64,000 nucleotides of DNA from Cellulosimicrobium funkei (GCF_001019615.1 NZ_JNBQ01000018.1:1-64000); one strand, 5' to 3'; positions 45,031 through 55,100 are shown, counted from the stretch's first letter. Program-made: numbers and translations. The notes: generated by a model not told the origin, from the letters alone.

Positions 45031-48000
45031 TCAGCCGGCCGAGGACTCCGTGTCGAGCGACTGCTCGGCGGCCAGCGCCGCCTCGAGCGCCTGCTGGAGC
45101 CGGTCCTGCGCCTCGCCGTAGGCGGCGAAGTCGCCCTCGGCGAGCGCCGCCTGGCCGTCCTCGATGGCCTGCTGCGCCTGGCGCAGCGCCTGGTCGAGCT
45201 CGGCGCGGGCGCCGCCGTCCACCGTGCCGCCGTCGGCCGGCGGCGCCGGCTCCTCGGTGGCCGGCGGCTCGGTGCCGGGGTCGGTCGTCCCCGGGTCGGT
45301 CGTCTCGCCGTCGGCCGGCTGGTCCGGGACCTCGGTCTCGACCCCGCCGTCGGCGTCGCCCGCGTTCGCACCCGAGTCGCCGCCGAACACCTGGTCCAGC
45401 GCCTCGTCGAGCGTGTCCGCGAAGCCGATCTCGTCGCCGAAGGACACGAGCACCTTGCGCAGCAGCGGGAACCGCGTGCCCTCCGTGGACTGCACGTAGA
45501 CCGGCTGGACGTACAGCAGCCCGCCGCCCACCGGGAGCGTGAGGAGGTTGCCGTTGATGACCGTCGAGTCACCGCGCCGCAGCGCCAGGAGGCCGTCCGC
45601 GGCGGTCGGGTCGGTGTTGAAGTTGTTCTGCACCTGACCCGGTCCGGGGACCGTCGCGTTGCGCGGGAGCTCGAGGAGCCGCAGCGTGCCGTAGTCCTCC
45701 GACCGCACGCCCGCCTCGTTGCCCGGCTCCGCGTCGACCGCGAGGAACCCGGTGAGGATGTTGCGGTCGGAGCCGCCGCCCGGGATGTACGTCGACATGA
45801 GCGAGAACGTCGGCGCCTCCTGGCTCGGCATCTGGAGCGTGAGGTAGTACGGCGGCTGGGCGGGCTTGACCGTCCCGCCGACCGTCGGGTCCTCCGGGAT
45901 GCGCCAGAAGTCCTGCTGCGTGTAGAACTCGTTCGCGTCGTCCACGTGGTAGCTCGCGAGCAGCGTGCGCTGCACCTTGAACAGGTCCTCGGGGTAGCGC
46001 AGGTGGCTCATGAGGTCGCCCGAGATGTCCGAGAGCGGCTGGACGGTGCTCGGGAAGACCTGGCTCCACGCCTGGAGGACCGGGTCCTCGGCGTCCCACG
46101 CGTACAGGTCGACCGAGCCGTCGTACGCGTCGACGGTCGCCTTGACCGAGTTGCGGATGTAGTTCACCTGCTGCGGCGCGAGCGCCTCGACGGAGTTCGC
46201 CGCGACGAGCGAGTCGCGCGTCGAGTCCTCGAGCGACTCGGACGTCGAGTACGGGTAGGCGTTCGACGTCGTGTAGCCGTCCACGATCCACTTCACGCGG
46301 CCGTCCACGACCGCCGGGTACACCCGCCCGTCGAGCGTCAGGTACGGCGCGACCTTCGCGACGCGGTCGCGCGGGCTGCGGTCGTAGAGGATCTGCGACT
46401 CCTCGGTGACGCGGTCGGAGAAGAGGATCTGCTCGGACCCGAACTTCAGCGCGTAGAGCACCTTGTTCATGAACGACCCGACGCTCGGGCCCGCCGCGAC
46501 GTCCTGCGTCGGGAAGGTGTTGCTGACCTGACCGGCGTCGTCGTCGACCGGGTAGTCGAGCTCCCACGGGTCGGTGCCCTCGGGCGCGCCGACGATCGAG
46601 TACTGCGGCGCCTCGGGCGAGAAGTAGATGCGCGGCTCGTAGCCGCCGGCGTCTGTGAACGCGCCGGTGGACGGGATCGAGCCCTCGTAGAACGCCGGCC
46701 GGCCGTCCGGACCGATCTGGTTGCCGTACGCGGCGACGACGCCGAAGCCGTGCGTGTAGACCGTGTGGTCGTTGACCCAGTTGCGGGCGTCCGCGCCCAG
46801 ACCCTCCTGGTTGAGCTCGCGCACCGCGATGACGGTGTCGCGGCTCTCGTCGTCGATCGTGTACCGGTCGACCGACAGCGACGGCGAGAACTGGTAGTAC
46901 TGCTTGTTCTGCTGGAGCTGGCTGAACGACGGGCTGACGATCTCCGGGTCGAGCAGGCGGATGGACGCCGTCGTGTCGGCGTCCTCGCGCAGCGCGCCCG
47001 CCTCCGCCTCCGTCTTGGCGTTGTAGGACTCGGTCTGGACGTCGTCGATCCCGTACGCCGACTTCGTCGCGTCGATGTTGCGCTGGATGTACTCCTCCTC
47101 GAACTCCTGCGCGTTCGGCGTGACCTGGAAGCGCTGGACGACGCTCGGGTAGATGCCGCCGATGGCGATGGCCGACACGACCATGAGGCCGACGCCGATC
47201 GCCGGGAGGCGCCAGTTGCCACGCACCGCGGTCACGACGAACAGCGCCGCGACGAAGAGGGCGACGACCGTGAGGATCGCCTTGGAGGGGATGACCGCGT
47301 GCACGTCCGCGTAGGACGCGCCGTCGAACTTGGCGCCGCCCGAGGTGAGGATCGAGTAGCGGTCGAGCCAGTAGTTGGCCCCGATGAGGACCAGGAGGAG
47401 CGCGGCGGTCACCGAGAGCTGGACGCGCGCGGCCGTCGTCGTGCGCGGGCCCGCGTCGGAGCCGCCGCCGATGCGCAGCCCGCCGTACAGGTAGTGCGTC
47501 GCGACCGCGGCGATGCCGGCGATGATGACGACCGCCATCAGGAAGCTCACGACGAACCGCAGCGCGGGCAGCGTGAAGACGTAGAACGACAGGTCGATGC
47601 CCCACTGCGGGTCCGTCGTGCCGAACGGCACCGAGTTCAGCGCCAGCAGGACGGTCTGCCACTGCGACGCCGCGGCGGCGCCAGCGAAGAAGCCGACGAG
47701 CGCGGGCGCGACGATCATGACGACCTTGCGCAGCGGCTCGATCGCCTCGCGGTACTGGTCGAGCGTCGCCTGCTCGGGCGTCGACGGCGCGTAGATCGGC
47801 CGGGAACGGTACGCGATCGAGAACGACAGGAAGACGAGCCCGCCCATCACGAGGAACCCGCCGACGAACAGGGCGATGCGCGCGCCCCACTGCGTCCACA
47901 GGACGTTCGCGAAGTCGAGCTGCCGGAACCACAGCACCTCGGTCCAGAACTGGGCGAGCAGGAGCAGGAGGACCACGAGGGCGCCGACGACGGCGATCGC

Positions 48001-48075
48001 GATCCCGATCGGGCTCCGGCGCCGGGCGGGCCGCCCCCCGGAGGACGGCCGGCGGGGCGCTGCGGCGAATGACAC
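45031..48075 (-). CDS. UPF0182 family membrane protein
   Basis: A 1014-aa protein with about seven N-terminal transmembrane helices (first IGIAIAVVGALVVLLLLLAQ, further ones to about residue 290), then a large extracytoplasmic domain with RYTIDDESRDTVIAVRELNQ and INYIRNS-type segments, and a low-complexity acidic tail rich in Asp, Thr, Pro and Glu. Family length is about 950-1000 aa. Function is unknown; conserved in actinobacteria next to the PDZ protease gene, as here. Confidence 0.93.
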   Translation of the reverse strand: MSFAAAPRRPSSGGRPARRRSPIGIAIAVVGALVVLLLLLAQFWTEVLWFRQLDFANVLWTQWGARIALFVGGFLVMGGLVFLSFSIAYRSRPIYAPSTPEQATLDQYREAIEPLRKVVMIVAPALVGFFAGAAAASQWQTVLLALNSVPFGTTDPQWGIDLSFYVFTLPALRFVVSFLMAVVIIAGIAAVATHYLYGGLRIGGGSDAGPRTTTAARVQLSVTAALLLVLIGANYWLDRYSILTSGGAKFDGASYADVHAVIPSKAILTVVALFVAALFVVTAVRGNWRLPAIGVGLMVVSAIAIGGIYPSVVQRFQVTPNAQEFEEEYIQRNIDATKSAYGIDDVQTESYNAKTEAEAGALREDADTTASIRLLDPEIVSPSFSQLQQNKQYYQFSPSLSVDRYTIDDESRDTVIAVRELNQEGLGADARNWVNDHTVYTHGFGVVAAYGNQIGPDGRPAFYEGSIPSTGAFTDAGGYEPRIYFSPEAPQYSIVGAPEGTDPWELDYPVDDDAGQVSNTFPTQDVAAGPSVGSFMNKVLYALKFGSEQILFSDRVTEESQILYDRSPRDRVAKVAPYLTLDGRVYPAVVDGRVKWIVDGYTTSNAYPYSTSESLEDSTRDSLVAANSVEALAPQQVNYIRNSVKATVDAYDGSVDLYAWDAEDPVLQAWSQVFPSTVQPLSDISGDLMSHLRYPEDLFKVQRTLLASYHVDDANEFYTQQDFWRIPEDPTVGGTVKPAQPPYYLTLQMPSQEAPTFSLMSTYIPGGGSDRNILTGFLAVDAEPGNEAGVRSEDYGTLRLLELPRNATVPGPGQVQNNFNTDPTAADGLLALRRGDSTVINGNLLTLPVGGGLLYVQPVYVQSTEGTRFPLLRKVLVSFGDEIGFADTLDEALDQVFGGDSGANAGDADGGVETEVPDQPADGETTDPGTTDPGTEPPATEEPAPPADGGTVDGGARAELDQALRQAQQAIEDGQAALAEGDFAAYGEAQDRLQQALEAALAAEQSLDTESSAG

Positions 48076-48232
48076 GGTGGGTATACCTCTTCGGTCGTGG
48101 CTCGGGCGTGCACCGGGGTCAACGCCCGGTCCTCCCCCAAGGTTCCCACGGCCCGCGGCCTCGTGGGGGACGTCACGACCAGGTCATCGCCCGTCCGCCG
48201 CCGGTCGGCGCGCGATGGGGGACCATGGGGGC

Positions 48233-48838
48233 ATGCCCCAGCCTGACGACGCCTCCCCCTCCACCCCCGCGCCCGGCCCCGGGCCCGTCGCGCCCGGCGG
48301 CCCGACGCCGCAGCACGCGCTCGCGCTCGCCGTCCACGAGATCGAGGCGCACGCGGCGGACGCCGGCTGGGACGCGCCGCCGCGGCTCTTCGCGCTCGTC
48401 GCGACGGCCGGGGCGCTCGCCGCCGACCCGACGCTCGCGGACCGACTGCCGCCCGACGTCGTCGCGGCGGCCACGGCGGACCCGCACCACCTGCTCTCGA
48501 TCGAGCAGGAGGGCTTCGGCGTGGACGGCGACCTCGAGGACGGGCTCGCACGCGTCGCGTGGCCCGCGACGGTCGACGGCGCCGCGCTCGTCGTCGAGCG
48601 GATCGTCCTGCCCCCGGCCGCCGAGGAGGGCGTGCCGGACGACCCCGACGCGGCGCTCGACTACCTCACGTCGCACCCCGACCGGCAGGACGTGCGCCTC
48701 GCCGTCGGCGTGCTGCGCGACGGTCCCACCTGGTGCGCCGTCCGGTCGCGCGCGCACGACGCGGCCACCGACGTCGCGGGCGGCCCCGACCTCGTCCCCG
48801 GCCTCGTCACCGCGCTGCGCGCGACGCTCGAGGACTGA
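48233..48838 (+). CDS. PPA1309-family protein
   Basis: 201 aa, soluble. After a Pro-rich start, QHALALAVHEIEAHAADAGW leads the conserved domain, followed by RLFALVATAGALAADPTL, the acidic LLSIEQEGF, VAWPATVDGAALVVERIVLP and VRLAVGVLRDGPTWCAVRSR. This is the pattern of the small actinobacterial PPA1309 family of unknown function, normally beside UPF0182 and the PDZ protease. The ATG at 48233 is chosen; longer upstream frames overlap UPF0182. Confidence 0.82.
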   Translation: MPQPDDASPSTPAPGPGPVAPGGPTPQHALALAVHEIEAHAADAGWDAPPRLFALVATAGALAADPTLADRLPPDVVAAATADPHHLLSIEQEGFGVDGDLEDGLARVAWPATVDGAALVVERIVLPPAAEEGVPDDPDAALDYLTSHPDRQDVRLAVGVLRDGPTWCAVRSRAHDAATDVAGGPDLVPGLVTALRATLED

Positions 48839-48853
48839 CGCGAGCGGCCGTCG

Positions 48854-49960
48854 TCAGCGCGCCTCGCACGTCGCGAGCGAGTCGCCCTCGCCCGCGCCGA
48901 TCGCCTCCATGGCGGCGCGGGCGTCGGCCAGCGTCGAGACCGCGGCGACGTGCAGGCCGTCGGGCACGTTGCCCACGACCTCCGGGCAGTTGGCCTGCGG
49001 CGCGAGGAACCACGTCGCGCCGTCGCGCAGGGCGCCGTACAGCTTCTGCTGGATGCCGCCGATCGGCCCGACGTCGCCCTCGACGCTCATGGTGCCCGTC
49101 CCCGCGATGACGACGCCGTTCGCCTCGTCCTCGGGCGTGAGCTGGTCGACGATGCCGAGCGCGAACATCGTCCCCGCGCTCGGGCCGCCGATGTCCTCGA
49201 TCTGGATCGACACGTCGACCGGGAAGTCGAACGTCGGGTCGATGAACACGCCGAGCAGCGCGGTGTCGCCGCCGTCCGTCGTCGTCACCGTGAGGTCGGT
49301 CTCCGCGCCGTCGCGCAGGACGCCGAGCGTCACGTCGGCGCCCGGGTCGACCGCCTCGAGGCCGTCGATGAGGTCCTGGTACGTCGGGACCGGTGCGCCG
49401 TCGAGCGCGACGATGACGTCCCCCGGCTCGACGACACCGTCCGACCCGCTGTCCGGGACCGCGGCCTCGACCGTGAGCGTGGCCGGCACCTCGTACCCGA
49501 GCTCGGTGAGCGCCGCGACCGTGGCGTTCTCCTGCGAGGAGATCATCTCGGCCTGGCCCTGCTGCTCCGTCTCCTCCTTGGTGCGACCGGTCGGGAACAC
49601 CTCCTCGACGGGGCGCACGCTGCGCGAGCGGTCGAACCAGCCCTGCACGACCTGGGCGAGGTTGACGGGGTAGCCCGGCCCTCCGGCGACGGAGACGGTG
49701 GTCAGGCGCAGCTCGCCCGTCGAGTCGAAGGTCTCGGCCCCCGTGATGGAGATCAGCGGCGTGCCGTCCTGCTCGCCGAGCGTGTCCTCCGTCGGCCCGG
49801 GCGACCGCACCGCGTACGGCGCGGGCAGGATCGCGAGGCCCGCGACGAGCAGCGTCGTCACGAGCAGGGAGATGCCGAAGGTCAGGGACCGGCGGGTCAC
49901 GGGCGGCGGGTCGTGCTCGTCCTCGGCGAGGAGGGCGTCGAAGGAGGGGGCGTCGCTCAC
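48854..49960 (-). CDS. Lon-like secreted/membrane PDZ protease (YlbL family)
   Basis: A 368-aa protein with one N-terminal membrane anchor (LTFGISLLVTTLLVAGLAIL), a PDZ domain near 150-230 (GVVEPGDVIVALDGAPVPTY) and a C-terminal Lon-type protease fold with the Ser in EDIGGPSAGTMFALGIVDQL near 285 and the Lys in GPIGGIQQKLYGALRDGA near 325, the Ser-Lys dyad. The GTG at 49960 is preferred; the frame is open upstream to 50062 but would overlap the next gene and disrupt the anchor position. Confidence 0.9.
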   Translation of the reverse strand: MSDAPSFDALLAEDEHDPPPVTRRSLTFGISLLVTTLLVAGLAILPAPYAVRSPGPTEDTLGEQDGTPLISITGAETFDSTGELRLTTVSVAGGPGYPVNLAQVVQGWFDRSRSVRPVEEVFPTGRTKEETEQQGQAEMISSQENATVAALTELGYEVPATLTVEAAVPDSGSDGVVEPGDVIVALDGAPVPTYQDLIDGLEAVDPGADVTLGVLRDGAETDLTVTTTDGGDTALLGVFIDPTFDFPVDVSIQIEDIGGPSAGTMFALGIVDQLTPEDEANGVVIAGTGTMSVEGDVGPIGGIQQKLYGALRDGATWFLAPQANCPEVVGNVPDGLHVAAVSTLADARAAMEAIGAGEGDSLATCEAR

Positions 49961-50031
49961 CGGGACATCATCCCCGAGGATGCTGGGATCTCCCTGCCGA
50001 CCGCGCCCGCGGTACCCGGACCTGCCGGAGG

Positions 50032-51126
50032 TCAGGGGCGTCGCGACCGCGCCTGCCGCCACACGGCCGCGGTCCCGAGCACCGCCACGGCCGCTCCCGC
50101 GGCACCGAACGCCGCGGCGTCACGACCGCCGAACCGCAGCCCCGCGACGCCCACCCGGCCGCGGACCTCCGCGAGCAGCACCTCCAGCGCCGCGGCGCCC
50201 GACCACGTCGGCGACCACCCGGCGTCGTGCAGGCGCTCGGCGGAGACCGACCACGGGTGCACGACGAACGCCAGGTCGCTCGCCGGGGACGGCAGCACCC
50301 CGACCCGGTGCAGCCGCTCGGCCGCGCCGAACGCGGTCGCCGACGGGAGCTGGACCGTGCGCAGGCCCGCCGCCGCGGCCACCGTCTCGGAGTCGAGCGC
50401 GTCCGGGAGCCCGTCGCGCAGCGGACCGGCCGTCAGCCCGCCGACGAGGCCGCCGTCGAGCGCGACGCGGACCGCAGCGACGACGTCCTCGACGTGCACG
50501 AGGTGCCACGTCCGCTCCCCGCCGCGGACCGTGAGCAGGCGCGGGGCCTCGAAGTGCCGTGTGAGGAGCGTGTCGATCCCGGGCCCGACGACGACCGCCG
50601 GCCGCACGAGCCCGAGCGGCACCCCGTGGAGCGCCTCGCGCAGCGCGTCCTCGAACGCGGCCACGTCGCCCGCGAACCCGGGTCCGTCGTCGACGGCGAC
50701 CGGGTCGTCGTCCTCGATCACCGCGCGGCCCGGCGTCGCGCCGTGCACGGCGGCAGTGGTCACCGCGACGACGTGCTCGATCCCCGCGGCGACCGCGGCC
50801 TCGCCCGCGCGCCGGCCGAGGAGCGCGAGCCGGGCGCGCTGCTCGGCGTCGGTCTTCGCTCGCGGCGCCCCGAACTCCCCCGCCGGAGCGACCACGACGA
50901 GCCGGCGCGCGCCGTCGGGCCACCCGTCCGCGTCCACGGGCGACGCGTCGGCGGCGCCCAGCCCCCGGCGGACCGCGTCCGCGACCTGACCGACCCCGAC
51001 GACCACGACGGGGTCGCGCGGAGGCGTGACGGGCCGGACCACAGGGTCCTCCCCCGGCTCGCCCGGGGGCTGTCCCCCGGCGGGGACCGCGTCGCTGCGC
51101 CGTGAGCGAACCCGGCCCTCGGACAT
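50032..51126 (-). CDS. NAD(P)-dependent epimerase-like (extended SDR) protein
   Basis: A 364-aa protein. VVVVGVGQVADAVRRGLG near 40 is a degenerate dinucleotide-binding loop, HVVAVTTAAVHGA near 110 and PLGLVRPAVVVGPGIDTLLT near 170 are extended-SDR features, as is WHLVHVEDVVAAVRVALDG. The YxxxK dyad is not evident (FEDALREAL in its place), so catalysis is doubtful. A C-terminal hydrophobic stretch (AAFGAAGAAVAVLGTAAVW) may be a membrane tail. The substrate is unknown. Confidence 0.75.
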   Translation of the reverse strand: MSEGRVRSRRSDAVPAGGQPPGEPGEDPVVRPVTPPRDPVVVVGVGQVADAVRRGLGAADASPVDADGWPDGARRLVVVAPAGEFGAPRAKTDAEQRARLALLGRRAGEAAVAAGIEHVVAVTTAAVHGATPGRAVIEDDDPVAVDDGPGFAGDVAAFEDALREALHGVPLGLVRPAVVVGPGIDTLLTRHFEAPRLLTVRGGERTWHLVHVEDVVAAVRVALDGGLVGGLTAGPLRDGLPDALDSETVAAAAGLRTVQLPSATAFGAAERLHRVGVLPSPASDLAFVVHPWSVSAERLHDAGWSPTWSGAAALEVLLAEVRGRVGVAGLRFGGRDAAAFGAAGAAVAVLGTAAVWRQARSRRP

Positions 51127-51195
51127 GGCCCAGCCCCCGTTCTCGGCGGTCGATCGTGGTTACGGTGATCACCGACGCTACCGTGAGGAGTCGCC

Positions 51196-52728
51196 ATGAG
51201 CAGCCTTCCCCCCGACCGCACGCCCGGACCGGACGACGACACGCCCTTCGACCCGCGGTTCGAGGAGCTCCTCCGCTCGATGCTCGGACCCGACGCGGAC
51301 GAGGCGCTGCGCGAGCTCCGCGCCCGCGGCCTCGACCCCCAGGCGCTCGCCGCCGGGGGCGCGGCGGACCCCCAGCTCTTCCAGCACGTCCTCGCGCAGG
51401 TCCAGCGGCTGCTGTCGACGCCGAGCGACGGACCGGTGAACACGGACGTCTCGCACGACGTCGCGCGCCAGGTCGCCGTCGCCGAGGGCGACCCCTCCGT
51501 CACGGCGGCGCAGCAGCGGGCGGTGACCGAGGCGCTGTCCGTCGCCGAGCTGTGGCTCGACGCCGTCACCGACCTCCCGCCCTCGGGCGGGCGCGCCCAG
51601 GCCTGGAGCCGGTCCGAGTGGGTCGAGCACACGCTCCCCGCGTGGAACGAGCTCGTCGCGCCCGTCGCGGCGTCCGTCGCCGACGCGCTCGCGACGGTCC
51701 TGCGGGACCAGCTCCCGGAGGGCCTCGGCGACGACCCGTCGGCGCTGCCCGGGGTCGGTTTCACGCTCCCGGGCCAGGTGCCCGGGCTCCCCGCGGGCGC
51801 GCTCGGGCTGCCGGGCGACCCCGCGGCGCTCATGCAGCGCCTCGGCTCGGCCGTCTTCGGCATGCAGGTCGGACAGGCCGCAGGGACCCTGTCCCGCGAG
51901 GTCTTCGGGGCCACCGACGTCGGGCTGCCCCTGCTCGAGCAGCCCGGGACCGTCCTCCTGCCCACGAACGTCGAGGCGTTCGCCGAGGGTCTGGACGCGC
52001 CCGCCGACGAGGTGCGCCTGTTCCTCGCGCTCCGCGAGGCGGCCCACGCGCGCCTCTTCACGCACGTGGCGTGGCTGCGCGGCCACCTGCGCGGCCTCGT
52101 CGACGCGTACGCGCGCGGCATCACCATCGACCTGTCGGCGCTCGAGTCGCAGCTCTCCGACGTCGACCTCACCGACACGGACGCCCTCCAGCGCGCCCTG
52201 TCCGGCGGCGTCTTCGGGCTCCAGAACACCCCCGAGCAGCAGGCCACGCTCCTGCGGCTCGAGACGACGCTCGCGCTCGTCGAGGGCTGGGTGGACGAGG
52301 TCACGGCCGCCGCCGCCCTCCCCCACCTGCCCCACGCGGTCCCGCTGCGCGAGATGCTGCGGCGCCGTCGGGCGGCGGGCGGCCCCGCCGAGCACACGTT
52401 CGCCACCCTGGTCGGCCTGGAGCTGCGTCCCCGGCGCTCGCGCGACGCGGCGGCGCTGTGGGCACTCATCGCCGCGCAGTCCGGCTCGAGCGCGCGCGAC
52501 GGCGTCTGGGACCACCCCGACCTCCTGCCGGACGCGACGGACCTCGACGATCCCGCGGGCTACGAGAGCCGGCGGGCCGTGACCCGCATCGAGGAGGCCG
52601 ACGTCGACCGCGCGCTCGAGGAGATCTTCCGCGCCGCCGAGGGCGCGGGCAGCGCGGAGCCTCCGACCGGGACGACGGACGACGCGACCGACGACGGACC
52701 GGCGGACGCGGGCGGCACCGCGCGCTGA
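51196..52728 (+). CDS. Zinc-dependent metalloprotease-like DUF2342 protein
   Basis: A 510-aa protein of the actinobacterial DUF2342/F420-associated hydrolase family. LWLDAVTDLPPSGGRAQAWS near 115, a Gly/Pro-rich centre, then LFLALREAAHARLFTHVAWL near 285, the family's His-containing helix in place of a standard HExxH, and DLSALESQLSDVDLTD. C-terminal about 45 residues are low-complexity and acidic. Soluble, with no signal peptide. The neighbouring PDZ protease is a usual companion. Confidence 0.87.
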   Translation: MSSLPPDRTPGPDDDTPFDPRFEELLRSMLGPDADEALRELRARGLDPQALAAGGAADPQLFQHVLAQVQRLLSTPSDGPVNTDVSHDVARQVAVAEGDPSVTAAQQRAVTEALSVAELWLDAVTDLPPSGGRAQAWSRSEWVEHTLPAWNELVAPVAASVADALATVLRDQLPEGLGDDPSALPGVGFTLPGQVPGLPAGALGLPGDPAALMQRLGSAVFGMQVGQAAGTLSREVFGATDVGLPLLEQPGTVLLPTNVEAFAEGLDAPADEVRLFLALREAAHARLFTHVAWLRGHLRGLVDAYARGITIDLSALESQLSDVDLTDTDALQRALSGGVFGLQNTPEQQATLLRLETTLALVEGWVDEVTAAAALPHLPHAVPLREMLRRRRAAGGPAEHTFATLVGLELRPRRSRDAAALWALIAAQSGSSARDGVWDHPDLLPDATDLDDPAGYESRRAVTRIEEADVDRALEEIFRAAEGAGSAEPPTGTTDDATDDGPADAGGTAR

Positions 52729-52747
52729 GCCCGGGGCGTCCTGCCGC

Positions 52748-53332
52748 TCAGGGACCTTCCGACGTCGCGTCGGCCGCGAGCCCGGCGTCCTCCACGGGGG
52801 CGCCGGGCTCGTCGCCGTCGGGCTCGAGGTCCGCGTCGCGCGCGAACGAGACGCCCTCCAGGAAGCCGCGCGCCCGGTCCGTCCGCGGGTAGGACTCGAG
52901 CAGCTTCCAGAACCCCGGGCCGTGACCGGCGTGGAGCAGGTGGGCGAGCTCGTGGAGCAGCACGTAGTCGAGCACCCACGGGGGCATACCCCGCACCCGG
53001 GTCGAGATGCGGATCGTCCCGTCGATGAGGGTGCACGACCCCCACCGCCGGTCCTGGTTCCCGGACCAGCGCACGCTCGTCGGGTGCGCGCGGCCGTCGA
53101 GGTACTTCTCGGACAGCTCGACGGCGCGACGCTCGAGCTCGTCGTCGGAGGGGCGTCGCCGCCGCTCGGAGTCGGCCAGGCGGTCGAGCATGCGCTGGAC
53201 CCACTCGCGCTCCTGGGCGCGGGTGAAGCGCGCCGGGATCGCCACGATGGTGCGCTCGCCGTCGCGGTAGGCGCTCACCGTGCTCTTGCGTCGGCGGCTG
53301 CGCCGAACCTCCACGATCGTCTCCCGGACCAC
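52748..53332 (-). CDS. YgjP/SprT-like M48-type metallopeptidase
   Basis: 194 aa with the DUF45 pattern: RRSRRRKSTVSAYRDGERTI at the N-terminus, RWSGNQDRRWGSCTLIDGTI near 90 and zinc motif VLLHELAHLLHAGHGPGFW near 125 (His-Glu-x-x-His plus a later His). The acidic 40-residue tail is variable. Family enzymes are cytoplasmic zinc proteases of poorly known substrate. The gene converges on the DUF2342 gene with a 19-bp gap. Confidence 0.9.
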   Translation of the reverse strand: MVRETIVEVRRSRRRKSTVSAYRDGERTIVAIPARFTRAQEREWVQRMLDRLADSERRRRPSDDELERRAVELSEKYLDGRAHPTSVRWSGNQDRRWGSCTLIDGTIRISTRVRGMPPWVLDYVLLHELAHLLHAGHGPGFWKLLESYPRTDRARGFLEGVSFARDADLEPDGDEPGAPVEDAGLAADATSEGP

Positions 53333-53567
53333 GCTCAGACCGTAGTGGTTCTGGCCACGAAAAGGCAGGGCCCCACGCCGCGCGGTGGGGATTTCCGCGT
53401 CACCCGGTCGAGCGGACGTCGCGAGGAGCTGTGCTCCCGGTCAAGGAACCGCCCGCGAACCGCCGTCGAGGTCTGCCTGTGGACAACTCAGGTCGGGTGT
53501 CGCCGCCGTGCCACGCTCGTCGCGGGCGGCCGACCGTGCCGCCCGTCCCACGACCCGCGGAGGACAC

Positions 53568-54689
53568 GTGCAGCGACGACGCGTGCTGCGACCCGAGGCC
53601 CCGCTGCTCCGGCGCGCCCCGGGCGAGATGCAGGTGGGCACCGACCCACGCTGGTCGGTCCGGCTCACCGGGCTCGAGCCCGTCGAGGAGGAGTGGCTGC
53701 GCGCGCTCGCCACCCCGTCGGCCCGGCGCGGCGAGGGCGGCGAGACCGGGACGCCGTCGCCCGGTCGCCGGGCCGCGCTCGTCCGGCTCCTCGAGGAGGC
53801 GCACCTGATCGTCCCCGCCCGCCGACGACGCCCGGCCTCGCCCGCCCCCGGCCACGGCGAGGCGGACGTGGGCGTGCTCTCGGCGCTGCGGCCCGACGGC
53901 GCCGGGCACCGCGTGCTCGCGACCCGCGCCCGGGCGACCGTCGCCGTCGTCGGGCTGGGGCGGGTGGGGGCCTCGCTCGCCGTGCACCTCGCGACGGCCG
54001 GCGTGGGCTCGCTCGTCCTGGAGGACCGGGGCACGGTCCTCACCACGGACGTCGGGGTGGGCGCGTACCGGCTGCGCGACGTCGGGGCGCCCCGCGACAT
54101 CGCGGTCCGGCGGCTCGTCGAGGACGTAGCCCCCGGGGTCGTCGTCACCTCGGGCACGGACGCGCGCCCGTCGGTCGACGTCGCCGCGGCGGCGGGGCCA
54201 CCGGGCCCGCTGCCGGACGTCGTGGTCGTGGTCGAGCACGGCGCGGCGGACCCGGAACGGGTCGGGAGGATCGTGGGAGAGGGGGTGGCGCACCTGTCGG
54301 TCGTGGTGCGCGAGGCCGACGTCGTCGTCGGACCGTTCGTCCGCCCGGGCCTCGACCCGTGCCTGACGTGCGTGGACCTGCACCGTGCGGACGCCGACCC
54401 GTGCTGGCCCCAGCTCGCGCGGCAGCTGCGCGCCCGTGCCGTGCGCGTCGCCGAGGAGTCGTCGCTCGCGGCGTCGGCGGCCGCGGTCGCGCTCGGTCAG
54501 GTCCTGGCAGCCCTGGACGGGCTGGTGCCCCGCGCAGCCACGGCGCGCATCGAGATTCCTGCTCCCGATACGGTGCCGCGGCTGCGCGAGACGGGTCGCC
54601 ACCCGCGGTGCGGGTGCGACGAGCTGGCGCGCACGCCCCCGGACGGGGCGCCGCTGCCCATGTCAGGCCGCCGTCGAGGCGCCGAGTGA
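53568..54689 (+). CDS. ThiF/E1-like adenylyltransferase-fold protein
   Basis: A 373-aa protein. The N-terminal 110 residues resemble a winged-helix-like region; ATVAVVGLGRVGASLAVHLA near 125 is the nucleotide-binding loop and LVLEDRGTVLTTDVGVGAYR follows as in ThiF/MoeB. CLTCVDLHRADADPCW near 265 and a final PRCGCDE give Cys pairs for zinc or sulfur transfer. The substrate protein is unknown. The GTG at 53568 has GGAGG 5 nt upstream. Its 3' end overlaps the convergent WhiB gene by 27 bp. Confidence 0.82.
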   Translation: MQRRRVLRPEAPLLRRAPGEMQVGTDPRWSVRLTGLEPVEEEWLRALATPSARRGEGGETGTPSPGRRAALVRLLEEAHLIVPARRRRPASPAPGHGEADVGVLSALRPDGAGHRVLATRARATVAVVGLGRVGASLAVHLATAGVGSLVLEDRGTVLTTDVGVGAYRLRDVGAPRDIAVRRLVEDVAPGVVVTSGTDARPSVDVAAAAGPPGPLPDVVVVVEHGAADPERVGRIVGEGVAHLSVVVREADVVVGPFVRPGLDPCLTCVDLHRADADPCWPQLARQLRARAVRVAEESSLAASAAAVALGQVLAALDGLVPRAATARIEIPAPDTVPRLRETGRHPRCGCDELARTPPDGAPLPMSGRRRGAE

Positions 54690-55100
54690 CGCCCCGGCCT
54701 CGACGCGCCCGGCCTCCTGCGCCTGGCGCTCGGCCTCGCGGGCGAGCACCTCGGCCTTGCTCGGACGGCCGCGGCCGCGCTTGCGCGCGACGACGACGCC
54801 GTCCACGAAGACCTCGCCGCCCCAGACGCCCCAGGGCTCACGACGCTCGATCGCGCCGGCGAGGCAGCCCTCGACGAGGGGGCACGTGCGGCACAGGGCC
54901 TTGGCCTCCTCGACCTCGGCGGACCGCTCGGCGAACCAGAGCTCCGGGTCGTTGGTGCGGCAGGGCAGCAGACCCGCGAGGAGACGGTCGAACTCCGCGG
55001 AGTCCTTCTCGCCGAGGGGCGTGGCCAGCGGTTGGTGGGGGACCCAGGGGCCGGATCCGCCCTGGGCAGTGATGTTGTCGAGCAGCGCGGTGAGCCGCAC
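54663..55100 (-). CDS. whiB7: WhiB7-type Fe-S transcription factor
   Basis: 145 aa. Four Cys that bind a 4Fe-4S cluster: LLPCRTNDPELWF near 47, then CRTCPLVEGC near 70-79; GVWGGEVF turn near 92; and the AT-hook KRGRGRPSKAE near 108 that separates WhiB7 from other Wbl proteins. WhiB7 binds the housekeeping sigma factor and activates antibiotic-resistance genes and itself at AT-rich promoters. The GTG at 55100 has GGAGG 5 nt upstream. The long leader, upstream ORF and uvrD2 neighbour support the assignment. The C-terminal 30 residues are a variable helix. Confidence 0.88.
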   Translation of the reverse strand: MRLTALLDNITAQGGSGPWVPHQPLATPLGEKDSAEFDRLLAGLLPCRTNDPELWFAERSAEVEEAKALCRTCPLVEGCLAGAIERREPWGVWGGEVFVDGVVVARKRGRGRPSKAEVLAREAERQAQEAGRVEAGASLGASTAA